Shown in pieces: positions 1-7,337 of a stretch of DNA of 64,000 bases. The position numbers and the translations under genes are program-made. Positions within the stretch are counted from its first letter, which is position 1. Each line of letters opens with the position of its first letter. The notes under the pieces were generated by a model. That model ran no database searches. It had not been told where the DNA came from and worked only from the letters and a program-made list of their open reading frames with translations. Location of the stretch: contig JAFPYX010000025.1 of NCBI GenBank assembly GCA_017417585.1, positions 1 through 64,000 of the forward strand, read 5' to 3'. This DNA is from Victivallales bacterium. Its GTDB lineage: Bacteria > Verrucomicrobiota > Lentisphaeria > Oligosphaerales > Oligosphaeraceae.

Positions 1-339
1 CACTCCAGTTGCCCATTGGCGAAACCTGATGCCTCTCTTTGAATTAACTCGATAGCCAACCGAAATAATCATATCAAGGCTATAGAATTCCACAGAACGC
101 TCTACCCATCTTTCACCTTCCAAGCGAACTATTCGAAAAAATCGAATAGTTGATTCAGCTGGCAATTCCTCATCATTCAAAATATTCTTGACATGGTAGT
201 TTATGGTGTTGACTTTGACCGAAAACAATTCGGCCATCTGGCTCTGCGTGAGCCAAACCGTCTCGTTTTCGAGGCGGACCTCCAGCCGGATGGTCTCGTC
301 CGGCTGATAGACGATGATCTCGTTCTTGGATTCTGGCAT
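1..339 (-). CDS. RhuM-family protein, partial (runs off left edge)
   Basis: Reading the minus strand from the ATG at 339 gives an open frame to the window edge. It begins MPESKNEIIVYQPDETIRLE, the same start as the genes at 1185 and 2082, then a different recognition stretch (LFSVKVNTINYHVKNIL) and the family motif FYSLDMIISVGYRV. It is the last gene, in transcription order, of the tandem RhuM array. RhuM-type proteins carry a KilA-N/HTH-like N-terminal part thought to bind DNA; their role is not known. The C-terminal half lies outside the window, so whether it keeps the PLD-like tail of its paralogues cannot be seen. Confidence 0.8.
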   Translation of the reverse strand, partial: MPESKNEIIVYQPDETIRLEVRLENETVWLTQSQMAELFSVKVNTINYHVKNILNDEELPAESTIRFFRIVRLEGERWVERSVEFYSLDMIISVGYRVNSKRGIRFRQWATGV

Positions 340-357
340 GATGGCGTTCCTTTGGGA

Positions 358-1185
358 CTACGGCAGACGGTCGAGGAGTTCCTTCGCAGGGAGTTCCATT
401 CGCGAGAAGGCGAAGAGGGACTTCCCAAGGTCCTTGAGCGATGCGCCGATGTGATAGACGGTGGCGTCGTCCAGAATCAGGAAGCGGTCGTGGGCACCCT
501 CGTAGGCCTTGATGACGACAGGCGGGTATTGCGCGTTGTAGTGCTGGAGGTCAAGCCGTAGTTTCCTGCTGAAGTGTTTGGTGTAGATGATGGCGGATAC
601 GCCGGGGGCGCGTCCGCCGAGCATGGTCAGCACGCTCTCGTCGATATAGTTGTCGACGAGCACCAGGGACTTCTGCGCACTTTTGATCAGCTTGAGCGCG
701 GTCGCGTAGGCATCGCAGATCTGGCCCTCGAAGAGCACGCCCTCCACTGGCGGCAGCGCGGTCTTGAGAACCACGCCAATCAGTTCCTCCGCCTTAGTCA
801 TGCGATTCTCCAGACGGTCCAGGCGGTCGTTGACCGCATAGCCGCGCAGGAGGTAGTCTTTCAGAATACTGGTAGCCCAACGACGGAACATCGTGCCACG
901 CAATGATTTGACCCGATATCCAACGGAAATGATGACATCTAGATTGTAGAGGGTCAAAGGACGTCCGCGTCGAATATTATGCAGAATTTGCATATTATTC
1001 GGCACATCGACTTCTCCTTCTTCAAATGCATTCTTGATGTGTCTTGTAATGACGGATTGGTCACGTTGAAACAGGATACACATTTGTTCTTGCGTGAGCC
1101 ACACGGTGTCGTTCTCGAGGCGGACTTCGAGGCGGATGGTCTCGTCCGGCTGATAGACGATGATTTCGTTCTTGGATTCTGACAT
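358..1185 (-). CDS. RhuM-family protein with PLD-like C-terminal domain (array copy)
   Basis: A 275-residue protein. Residues 1-33 are the shared array start, about 34-80 form a copy-specific winged-HTH/recognition part (LFQRDQSVITRHIKNAF), and NLDVIISVGYRVKS near residue 80 is the RhuM family hallmark. The C-terminal half (from about residue 145) ends with an HDRFLILDD element and YHIGASLKDLGKS, which resembles one HKD half-site of phospholipase-D-like nucleases with the lysine changed. It is followed 18 bp later by the next copy. AGGAA sits 8 bp before the ATG. Function is inferred only as a DNA-binding, possibly nuclease-like protein next to a defence operon. Confidence 0.8.
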   Translation of the reverse strand: MSESKNEIIVYQPDETIRLEVRLENDTVWLTQEQMCILFQRDQSVITRHIKNAFEEGEVDVPNNMQILHNIRRGRPLTLYNLDVIISVGYRVKSLRGTMFRRWATSILKDYLLRGYAVNDRLDRLENRMTKAEELIGVVLKTALPPVEGVLFEGQICDAYATALKLIKSAQKSLVLVDNYIDESVLTMLGGRAPGVSAIIYTKHFSRKLRLDLQHYNAQYPPVVIKAYEGAHDRFLILDDATVYHIGASLKDLGKSLFAFSRMELPAKELLDRLP

Positions 1186-1203
1186 GATGGTGTTCCTTTG
1201 AGA

Positions 1204-2082
1204 CTACGGCAGACGGTCGAGTAGTTCCTTCGCGGGGAATTCCATTCGCGAGAAGGCGAAGAGGGATTTCCCAAGGTCCTTGAGCGACGCGCCGATATGA
1301 TAGACGGTGGTGTCGTCCAGAATCAGGAAGCGGTCGTGGGCACCCTCGTAGGCCTTGATGACGACAGGCGGATACTGCGCGTTGTAGTGCTGGAGGTCAA
1401 GCCGTAGTTTCCTGCTGAAGTGTTTGGTATAGATGATGGCGGATACGCCTGGACTGCGGGCACCGAGCATGGTCAGGACGCTCTCGTCGATGTAGTTGTC
1501 GATGAGCACCAGGGACTTCTGCGCACTTTTGATGAGCTTGAGCGCGGTCGCGTAGGCATCGCAGATCTGCCCCTCGAAGAGCACGCCCTCCACCGGCGGC
1601 AGCGCGGTCTTGAGGAAGAGCCCGATCTGCTCGTCGTGTCGCGCGACCTTGGTCTCCAGACGATCCAGACGTTCGTTGACCGCATAGCCGCGAGTGAGAT
1701 AGTTCTTCAAGACCTGCGTCGCCCAGCGCCGGAATACCACGCCCTGGCTTGATTTGACTCGATACCCAACGGATAGTATTACGTCGAGGCTGTAATACTC
1801 TATCTGATATGTCTTCCCGTCTGCGGCAGTTGTCGCAATTTTTGCGACAACTGTATTTTGCAAGGGATTTTCAACTGTCGCAAATTTTGCGCCAGTTGAA
1901 AATTCGGAAAGCTCTTCACGCAAAGCATTCGCGATATGTTTTCCAATGGTTTTGATGTCACGTCCAAACAATTGAGCCATTTGATGCCGATTTAGCCACA
2001 CGGTGTCGTTCTCGAGGCGGACTTCGAGGCGGATGGTCTCGTCCGGCTGATAGACGATGATTTCGTTCTTGGATTCTGGCAT
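1204..2082 (-). CDS. RhuM-family protein with PLD-like C-terminal domain (array copy)
   Basis: A 292-residue paralogue of the gene at 358-1185. The first 31 residues and the last 140 or so are nearly identical to that copy, while residues about 32-100 (LFGRDIKTIGKHIANALREE, then a long insert before YYSLDVILSVGYRV) differ completely. The DNA of this middle part is visibly richer in A and T than both ends. The PLD-like tail has HDRFLILDD and HIGASLKDLGKS. It is 18 bp from each neighbouring copy, so the array is probably one transcript. The role is unknown; the layout suggests swapping of DNA-recognition parts on a fixed effector. Confidence 0.8.
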   Translation of the reverse strand: MPESKNEIIVYQPDETIRLEVRLENDTVWLNRHQMAQLFGRDIKTIGKHIANALREELSEFSTGAKFATVENPLQNTVVAKIATTAADGKTYQIEYYSLDVILSVGYRVKSSQGVVFRRWATQVLKNYLTRGYAVNERLDRLETKVARHDEQIGLFLKTALPPVEGVLFEGQICDAYATALKLIKSAQKSLVLIDNYIDESVLTMLGARSPGVSAIIYTKHFSRKLRLDLQHYNAQYPPVVIKAYEGAHDRFLILDDTTVYHIGASLKDLGKSLFAFSRMEFPAKELLDRLP

Positions 2083-2100
2083 GATGGTGTTCCTTTGAGA

Positions 2101-2332
2101 CTATGGCAGACGGTCGAGGCGGTCGTTGACCGCATAGCCGCGCAGGAGGTAGTCTTTCAGAACATTGGTTGCCCGACGACGGAACATCGTGCCACGCAAT
2201 GATTTGACACGATATCCAACGGAAATGATGACATCCAGAGGATAGAAAGCAACTGTTCGATTCGAAAAAGGAATATGCAAAAAATGCATATTGCTTTCTT
2301 TGATTAATTCACCTTCCGCAAAAACATTGGGG
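2101..2332 (-). pseudogene. RhuM-family remnant (internal deletion, 5' end lost at inserted element)
   Basis: The frame opens at the right edge of this segment with NVFAEGELIKESNMHFLHI and continues through FYPLDVIISVGYRVKSLRGT to YAVNDRLDRLP and a stop. The start of the gene is missing because the inverted-repeat element begins at 2333. The entire PLD-like domain is also missing: the segment jumps from the internal YAVNDRLDRL motif straight to the terminal LDRLP. In intact copies both places carry a CAGACGGTC-AGG stretch, so the loss fits recombination between those short repeats. It is unlikely to be functional. Confidence 0.75.
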
Positions 2333-2810
2333 AGTTATATCGTTAACTTGCCTTGAAACTTTTTTCCCGCGAAACACGCGAAACACACGAAAGGGAACCC
2401 TCCCCGGCAGGCGAAGCCGCTCCGGAAGAGTGCCCGGAGGTGACACGGAAGACGCCGCCGGTCCGAAAGGCAGGCCTTTTGCCCGTCGTCCCCTCCCGCG
2501 TCTCGCCGTCCGCTTCGCGGCCGCCGGCTTTGCCTGCCCAGGCCGCAGTTCACGGCGTCGAATGGTCGACTTTTGGGGATGCATGTCCCCGGCGCGGCAC
2601 GAAGTGACATGCGCGGCCATCCGGGAGGGCGGCGACAGAAAGCGGACTTTCCAGGCGGTGACCTCCAGGATGGCCGCACGGGCCGCCTTTTGGACGGACC
2701 GCAGAGGGACAGGCAGCGATTTTTCCGTGTGTTTCGTGTGTTTCGCGGGAAAATCCCCATTGGCCATGACTGTGTTGGGAAGATTATGGCGGCAAGTTAA
2801 CGGTATAATT
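2333..2810. mobile_element. Inverted-repeat (MITE-like) element, class A ends
   Basis: The segment ends in inverted repeats: AGTTATATCGTTAACTTGCC on the left and the complement of AATTATACCGTTAACTTGCC on the right. Just inside is a second inverted pair, CCCGCGAAACACGCGAAACA against TTTCGTGTGTTTCGCGGG. The interior of about 400 bp is GC-rich and holds no convincing gene. Two elements at 30423 and 32730 share the inner arms and part of the interior but carry other outer ends. No transposase is visible, so any mobility would depend on enzymes encoded elsewhere. It lies between two RhuM gene fragments. Confidence 0.7.
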
Positions 2811-3089
2811 CCCATTGGAAAAGGGCTGAACTCGTGAGATTCGTCGCGAACCTTCCTGTTGAACTTGTGCAATTTTTGCACAGGTTGAAGTCTCTGAAAG
2901 TTCTCCCGTTCGGTAGATGTTCCTGATGTGGCGACTAATTACACTTCGGTCAACGTCGAAAAGTTCGCCAATTCGGCTTTGCGTGAGCCACACGGTGTCG
3001 TTCTCCAGGCGGACTTCGAGGCGGATGGTCTCGTCCGGCTGATAGACGATGATCTCGTTTCTTTCGGGAAGGGCGGACGGGTGAGCCAT
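2811..3089 (-). pseudogene. RhuM-family remnant (N-terminal part, cut by inserted element)
   Basis: The frame starts MAHPSALPERNEIIVYQ, joins the shared array start (ETIRLEVRLENDTVWLTQ) and continues with a copy-specific recognition part, LFDVDRSVISRHIRNIYRTG. It then runs into the inverted-repeat element at 2810 and stops inside it. The segment on the other side (2101-2332) carries a different copy of the same region, so the two pieces come from two genes rather than one split gene. This is the most upstream member of the array in transcription order. Confidence 0.7.
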
Positions 3090-3119
3090 TATGATGGTGA
3101 CAAGGGTGGACGGAGAGGT

Positions 3120-3147
3120 GTCACCCCGTCTGCGTTGACGGGGTGAC
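3120..3147. terminator. Perfect 11-bp hairpin between defence operon and RhuM array
   Basis: GTCACCCCGTC (3120-3130) and GACGGGGTGAC (3137-3147) are exact complements around a six-base loop. It lies 30 bp before the first RhuM start codon and 370 bp after the TIR gene. No strong T-run follows on either strand, so it may be a regulatory stem or a weak terminator separating the two units. Confidence 0.45.
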
Positions 3148-3514
3148 AGGCGATACTATAGCCGTCGGCAACCCTGTCGTCAATAGATTTATCTCTCACC
3201 AGCGCAAATACATAGAAAAGGATAAAGAAGCGCGGTTTGCGAAGATTTCCCAAACTTTCCTGAGACTTCCTGTGACTTTGAAGAGCCTGAAGATGATGGT
3301 CAATCCAGAACCGCTCGAAAGCCAGGGACAGGTGTCAGGATTACAGTCGCATTCTTTTGTTTGTCAGTCAATAGATGGTTGCCTTGGTGACCAACGAAAT
3401 GATGGTCTTGTGCTCATTGCTGTATGTATTCATTGTTTTACCAAGTTTGTTTCCATTTTGTTCCTGATTGCAACAAAATCGAATATTTATCCAGCTAGAC
3501 CAGTCATTTTCCCT
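3148..3514. other. Gene-free gap
   Basis: Between the hairpin and the end of the TIR gene no reading frame with family signals was seen on either strand. The open frame on the plus strand here continues antisense into the TIR gene and has no ribosome-binding site or recognisable motif. The stretch probably contains the promoter of the RhuM array. Confidence 0.4.
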
Positions 3515-4309
3515 TCATTGAAACTTTTCGCAAAATGCTTTTGCCTGCGCTATCCAACCTGCAAATGTGCTAGGCATGTGGTAGAATTCCAACAACTCCT
3601 CATAAAGAGAAGTTAATGCCGTTATATCATTCAATTTTTCGGCTGCCTTATCGTTAATCAACCAGCCGACGCGTTCTTCTTCCAAATCTGGAAATACGTA
3701 AGCTTTGATTTTCTTGTCGATTGCCCATACCGCACCCATTTCGTTTAAACAAATTTCACTTTCTTTGTAATTCCTCGATACCAAAAGTATGGCAAAATCA
3801 ACAAAGTTGACATTCGTCTGAATATGCTTGCGAAGGTCTTCGCCGTTCTTGATTTTCATGCCATCTATCGATGTGCAGAAGATATCGTTTTGCGACAGTC
3901 CACCGCCTCTAGTCAGCAATGTTACAAAAGCATCGACGATTGCCTTGTCTCGGGACGAATGACTAATAAATACTTTCTTACAAGTTCCTTTGTCCTCGGA
4001 AACCTTTTTCTTTGGCATCAGTTCACATGAATTAATAATCACATTAAGATTATCCAAATCTCGTACCAGTAGACCTAGCCCATAAATGTTAATTCCTTGT
4101 CCCATCACACAACTTGCACTATCCGAAGAAAGAAACTGTTTTTGTGATGCAAAATCATCAGGTAAAGCATTAACTAAAGCACCTACCTCATGGAATAATG
4201 GCTGAAGCGATTGATATAGTATATTAGGCATAATTAGCGACATATTCTTCAGTGCGGATTCTTTGAGCCGCATACATGTCGCTAGAATTGTTCTGTAATC
4301 CTCTTGCAT
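3515..4309 (-). CDS. TIR-domain protein (putative NADase effector), last gene of defence operon
   Basis: A 264-residue protein. Residues 1-105 are an uncharacterised helical part. Residues about 112-225 form a TIR domain: KVFISHSSRDKAIVDAF at the start, DFAILLVSRNY in the centre, then SEICLNEMGAVWA, where Glu190 sits at the position of the catalytic glutamate of NAD-cleaving TIR domains. Bacterial TIR proteins commonly deplete NAD+ or make cyclic ADP-ribose variants when a partner senses phage. It follows the 275-residue gene by 18 bp in the same direction and is the natural candidate for the killing effector of the distal module. The NADase role is inferred from the motif. Confidence 0.85.
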   Translation of the reverse strand: MQEDYRTILATCMRLKESALKNMSLIMPNILYQSLQPLFHEVGALVNALPDDFASQKQFLSSDSASCVMGQGINIYGLGLLVRDLDNLNVIINSCELMPKKKVSEDKGTCKKVFISHSSRDKAIVDAFVTLLTRGGGLSQNDIFCTSIDGMKIKNGEDLRKHIQTNVNFVDFAILLVSRNYKESEICLNEMGAVWAIDKKIKAYVFPDLEEERVGWLINDKAAEKLNDITALTSLYEELLEFYHMPSTFAGWIAQAKAFCEKFQ

Positions 4310-4327
4310 TAACTCTCCTTTAAAAAC

Positions 4328-5155
4328 TTACTTTGTTCCCTTGCTCTGTCGGCGTACCGCACCTATCCGCTTATGCGATTCTTCCTGTTTGGAAAGTTCA
4401 ATCAGCAACAATGCTGTGCGGTATGTATCATCATACAATATTTCCAAATCCGTGTCGGTCATCGAATTAAGAAAATCTTTTTTGTGGGTTCCTTCTTTAT
4501 TATTGTGTCTGATGTTTAGATTGTTAAGACAAAACGAAACATCATCCGCCAACTCATGCAACTGGCCAGACAAATCATTTCGCTTTTGCAATGTGGGTTC
4601 AATGAAATCCCCTATCTGTTTTAGGAGTTTCCGTTTGCCCTCTAATTTACCCTTCATATCAAGTCGGTTGTATTCAAGTATCGCTTTTGCCGTTACCTTG
4701 TCATCAATGTCTTCAATTACACTAGAGGCTAAAGCATCTTTTTTAATAACTGTCCAAAAACCATTGTCGTCTTTTATTCTTTTATAGCCTGTTTTATTGA
4801 GAATGATATCTATATTTTGAAGACATTGTCTCATTACTTGTTCTGCTTCTGGTGGAAAAAAGCTATTATATCCCTCAAAACATGAATCTATAATGTTTAC
4901 AATGACTTCACAATAAAACAACAAACCATCTAACTCTGTTGTATTCCAATAATGTGAGCATCCGTTGAAAAAATCATCGATATCTGTGAATGTTCCACGA
5001 ATTGAACTTGAGCGGAACGCTTCTGCAAGGAATAGTTTAAGTGATACCATGCCTTTATTGCTATAGAAATATGTTTTCTCAAAAATAGTCTGTAATCTGA
5101 TTCTTTCTTGCTGAAAATCAGATATTTCTTCCTGAAGTAAATCTATTAAATGCAT
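4328..5155 (-). CDS. Uncharacterised helical protein of the defence operon
   Basis: A 275-residue, charged, mostly helical protein with no domain I can name. The stretch CLNNLNIRHNN near residue 215 resembles the R-x-x-N/H patterns seen near the ends of some HEPN or abortive-infection proteins, but this is weak. A strong AAGGAG lies before the ATG. The start overlaps the end of the 50-residue frame (5146-5298) by 10 bp, and the TIR gene follows after 18 bp, so it is probably translated with both. A sensor or middle subunit linking the SMC-like ATPase to the TIR effector is possible but unproven. Confidence 0.7.
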   Translation of the reverse strand: MHLIDLLQEEISDFQQERIRLQTIFEKTYFYSNKGMVSLKLFLAEAFRSSSIRGTFTDIDDFFNGCSHYWNTTELDGLLFYCEVIVNIIDSCFEGYNSFFPPEAEQVMRQCLQNIDIILNKTGYKRIKDDNGFWTVIKKDALASSVIEDIDDKVTAKAILEYNRLDMKGKLEGKRKLLKQIGDFIEPTLQKRNDLSGQLHELADDVSFCLNNLNIRHNNKEGTHKKDFLNSMTDTDLEILYDDTYRTALLLIELSKQEESHKRIGAVRRQSKGTK

Positions 5156-5298
5156 GTTCTATCTCCTTCCTTCTTGGCCATGCCGTCCCGTATTGAGTCC
5201 CCAGGAACGAGTTCTGTTCCCCATATGTATTTCTGGAGTTCACCTGCATGGTTTTTAAATTGCCAAATTCGTTTCACGGGGGCGGATGGGTAGTGCAT
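5146..5298 (-). CDS. 50-residue protein translationally coupled to SMC-like ATPase
   Basis: The frame begins at an ATG that shares one base with the TAA of the ATPase gene (TAATG) and reads MHYPSAPVKRIWQFKNHAGE onward to a stop inside the first codons of the 275-residue gene. Both junctions are typical of coupled translation. The composition is protein-like (many charged and aromatic residues) and no other gene occupies the 140 bp. I know no family for it. Three-part ABC systems often have a short middle component at exactly this position, which is the most useful comparison. It could also be a chance frame. Confidence 0.55.
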   Translation of the reverse strand: MHYPSAPVKRIWQFKNHAGELQKYIWGTELVPGDSIRDGMAKKEGDRTCI

Positions 5299-7337
5299 TA
5301 CTCAAGATTACATTTAAGCAGGCGGCTTTGCGTGTCTGTCGCATCAAGTTTACAGATTAACCATGGTTCCTTTTGCAGTTCCTCTGGCGGCGGCTCGGTT
5401 GTCGTGATGATGTATTGGAAATTGGGATTGTCATTGGAGGCTATCTCTATGTCGTGCATTAACTTGAAATAGCCGAGATAGATTGATCTAGTAACGTCGG
5501 ATACACGAGGTCCGTCATGAATCAGAATGCGAGGATGCGTCCCCTTGCCTATGACAGAATAGATCATTGTAGCGATGTCAAAGCAGATATTCTTGACAGC
5601 ATCAAGTGCAGCACTTTGGAGCTCAGCTGAATGATATGATGTTTCCAATCTGATATTACCATCATTGAGTTTAACTCGTCCCACTACCTTTTTCCCAAGA
5701 ACAAAGCGAATGACATTGTTATATAGTACGGAAAAATCATTAGTCGAATAAGCGATCTCATTTCGATATGCAGATATCTCAGCAGAACATTTCTTTTTGT
5801 CGTCATCATATTGATTCTTTTCAGTAGTTATTACATCCAATCTCTGGTTGTCTCTTTGATATCGGGTTATGGCCTCCAGTTTGTTACCTTCCTCTGCCGC
5901 ACGTTGATTTCGTTTTATGTTGATAGCATTGCAGAAGTCATTGAGTTTATTATCTGCATCTTCATATTCCTTCTTCAATGTCATTACATGGTCTTGTTCC
6001 TCGCTGAGGAATTGACAGAACTTTTTAAGTTCTTCAGCACGATCACTTACCTTATCTTGAATATCCGCCCGTCCAATAAGTAGGTTTTCTTTTGATGCTG
6101 TATCCTCGGGCTTGGTATGTTGCGCCGCCCATGGACAATGATGTTCTATAGCAATCTTCATGGGCACACAGCAGTATTTACGTGTCGGATGCTGTTGCGC
6201 AGCTGTTTGAATTTCATCCAACTGTTCATCAGAAAAGTCACTGCCAGAAGTTTGGGTCATTTTCTTCAATTCAATAAAATTTCTTTTGTCTTGCCTGTAT
6301 TTTCGCAGGGCCGCATTGTATTCTTCGGCTGCCCGTTGAAATTCGAACCAAGTATTGTCACGTTCTTTGAGCAACCGTTGGTACTCTTGTTCATCATTTT
6401 GGTCGATACAATATGTTGACAATCTACGCTTGCATTCCTCCAACTTGGCAGTGATATATAATTGGTCCATTGAAGAATCTTCTGCATCATCGTTGCAAAT
6501 GCGACGAAGCCTGTCACGGTCCTCCTGCAAGACGTAAGTCAATATTTCCTGCTGTGATTTAGCATTTTTAATTTTTTGTTCCAACTCTTCCTGACGTGCA
6601 AGTAATTCGCTTTCCTTTGCAACAATGCCAGAAATCAACGAGCGCATAACCAACATGGCTGATTTCTGATTTAGCACAGGTGAGTTGGCAGCACTCAACG
6701 AATTGTCTCTCCATTCGACTAACTTGGTATATTGGCTATCTTGGTCGCGAGTAAAAAGCGGAAGCAGGTGATAGAAGGTGAGTTGAGATTGTCCAGGCAA
6801 TTTGTTAAGAGTAGATATATCATCTTGCAGGGATGACAATGCTTCCTTGAATGATTCGTATTTCCCCCGTTGTGACTCACTATTGAGAAACAAATCTATC
6901 GATGAAGTCTGCATCGAAAAACCATGATATCCAGCAAAAGGTCTGGCAACACACCAATCTATACCCTTCAATCTAAAATGTCCCACTACATATCCTTCTG
7001 GATATTTATGAAAGATAGCTTCACGCAATTGCTCGTTGCCATAGTTACTTTCTCCAAGGAGATAGCGAATCATTCGACAGAGCGTTGTTTTGCCAGTTGC
7101 GTGCCCGGCAATCCTTTGGTCGTCTTCTGCATGGTACTCATTCGGAGGTATTGCCCAGACAATGTTAAGGCCTTTCCTAAAATTGATGCGTCTGATTTCA
7201 CTTTCAGGTTCAGGGGAAAACTTTGAGAGAAAACGCACTTCACATATCCAGAACAAAGGTTCTGGACGTTCGGAACTGATTTCCAATTCCGTGAAACTGG
7301 CATTGTCCAGCGGGAAGAGAAATTCGCTATGCGGCAT
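5298..7337 (-). CDS. SMC/ABC-type coiled-coil ATPase of the defence operon
   Basis: A 679-residue protein from the ATG at 7337, chosen because CAGGAGAG precedes it; an upstream in-frame start lies deep in the previous gene. GHATGKTTL at residues 78-86 is an altered Walker A. A long charged coiled-coil middle (about 230-530) follows, and the C-terminal half has RILIHDGPRVSD as the Walker B/D-loop region and IITTTEPPP near the switch position. This is the layout of SMC/Rad50-like ATPases, close in style to the ATPase component of ABC-three-component and DUF2326-type systems. It overlaps the helicase gene by 11 bp and is coupled to the next small gene by TAATG. The likely role is DNA or damage sensing that licenses the downstream proteins; this is inference. 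Confidence 0.75.
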   Translation of the reverse strand: MPHSEFLFPLDNASFTELEISSERPEPLFWICEVRFLSKFSPEPESEIRRINFRKGLNIVWAIPPNEYHAEDDQRIAGHATGKTTLCRMIRYLLGESNYGNEQLREAIFHKYPEGYVVGHFRLKGIDWCVARPFAGYHGFSMQTSSIDLFLNSESQRGKYESFKEALSSLQDDISTLNKLPGQSQLTFYHLLPLFTRDQDSQYTKLVEWRDNSLSAANSPVLNQKSAMLVMRSLISGIVAKESELLARQEELEQKIKNAKSQQEILTYVLQEDRDRLRRICNDDAEDSSMDQLYITAKLEECKRRLSTYCIDQNDEQEYQRLLKERDNTWFEFQRAAEEYNAALRKYRQDKRNFIELKKMTQTSGSDFSDEQLDEIQTAAQQHPTRKYCCVPMKIAIEHHCPWAAQHTKPEDTASKENLLIGRADIQDKVSDRAEELKKFCQFLSEEQDHVMTLKKEYEDADNKLNDFCNAINIKRNQRAAEEGNKLEAITRYQRDNQRLDVITTEKNQYDDDKKKCSAEISAYRNEIAYSTNDFSVLYNNVIRFVLGKKVVGRVKLNDGNIRLETSYHSAELQSAALDAVKNICFDIATMIYSVIGKGTHPRILIHDGPRVSDVTRSIYLGYFKLMHDIEIASNDNPNFQYIITTTEPPPEELQKEPWLICKLDATDTQSRLLKCNLE

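Noticed and set aside
2345-2800. Open frames inside the inverted-repeat elements as genes
   Set aside because: They are arginine/proline-rich low-complexity translations of GC-rich DNA in several frames at once, without ribosome-binding sites, and are not kept between copies.
3143-3616. 157-residue plus-strand frame at the end of the defence operon
   Set aside because: It runs antisense into the TIR gene, lacks a ribosome-binding site and shows no family motif.
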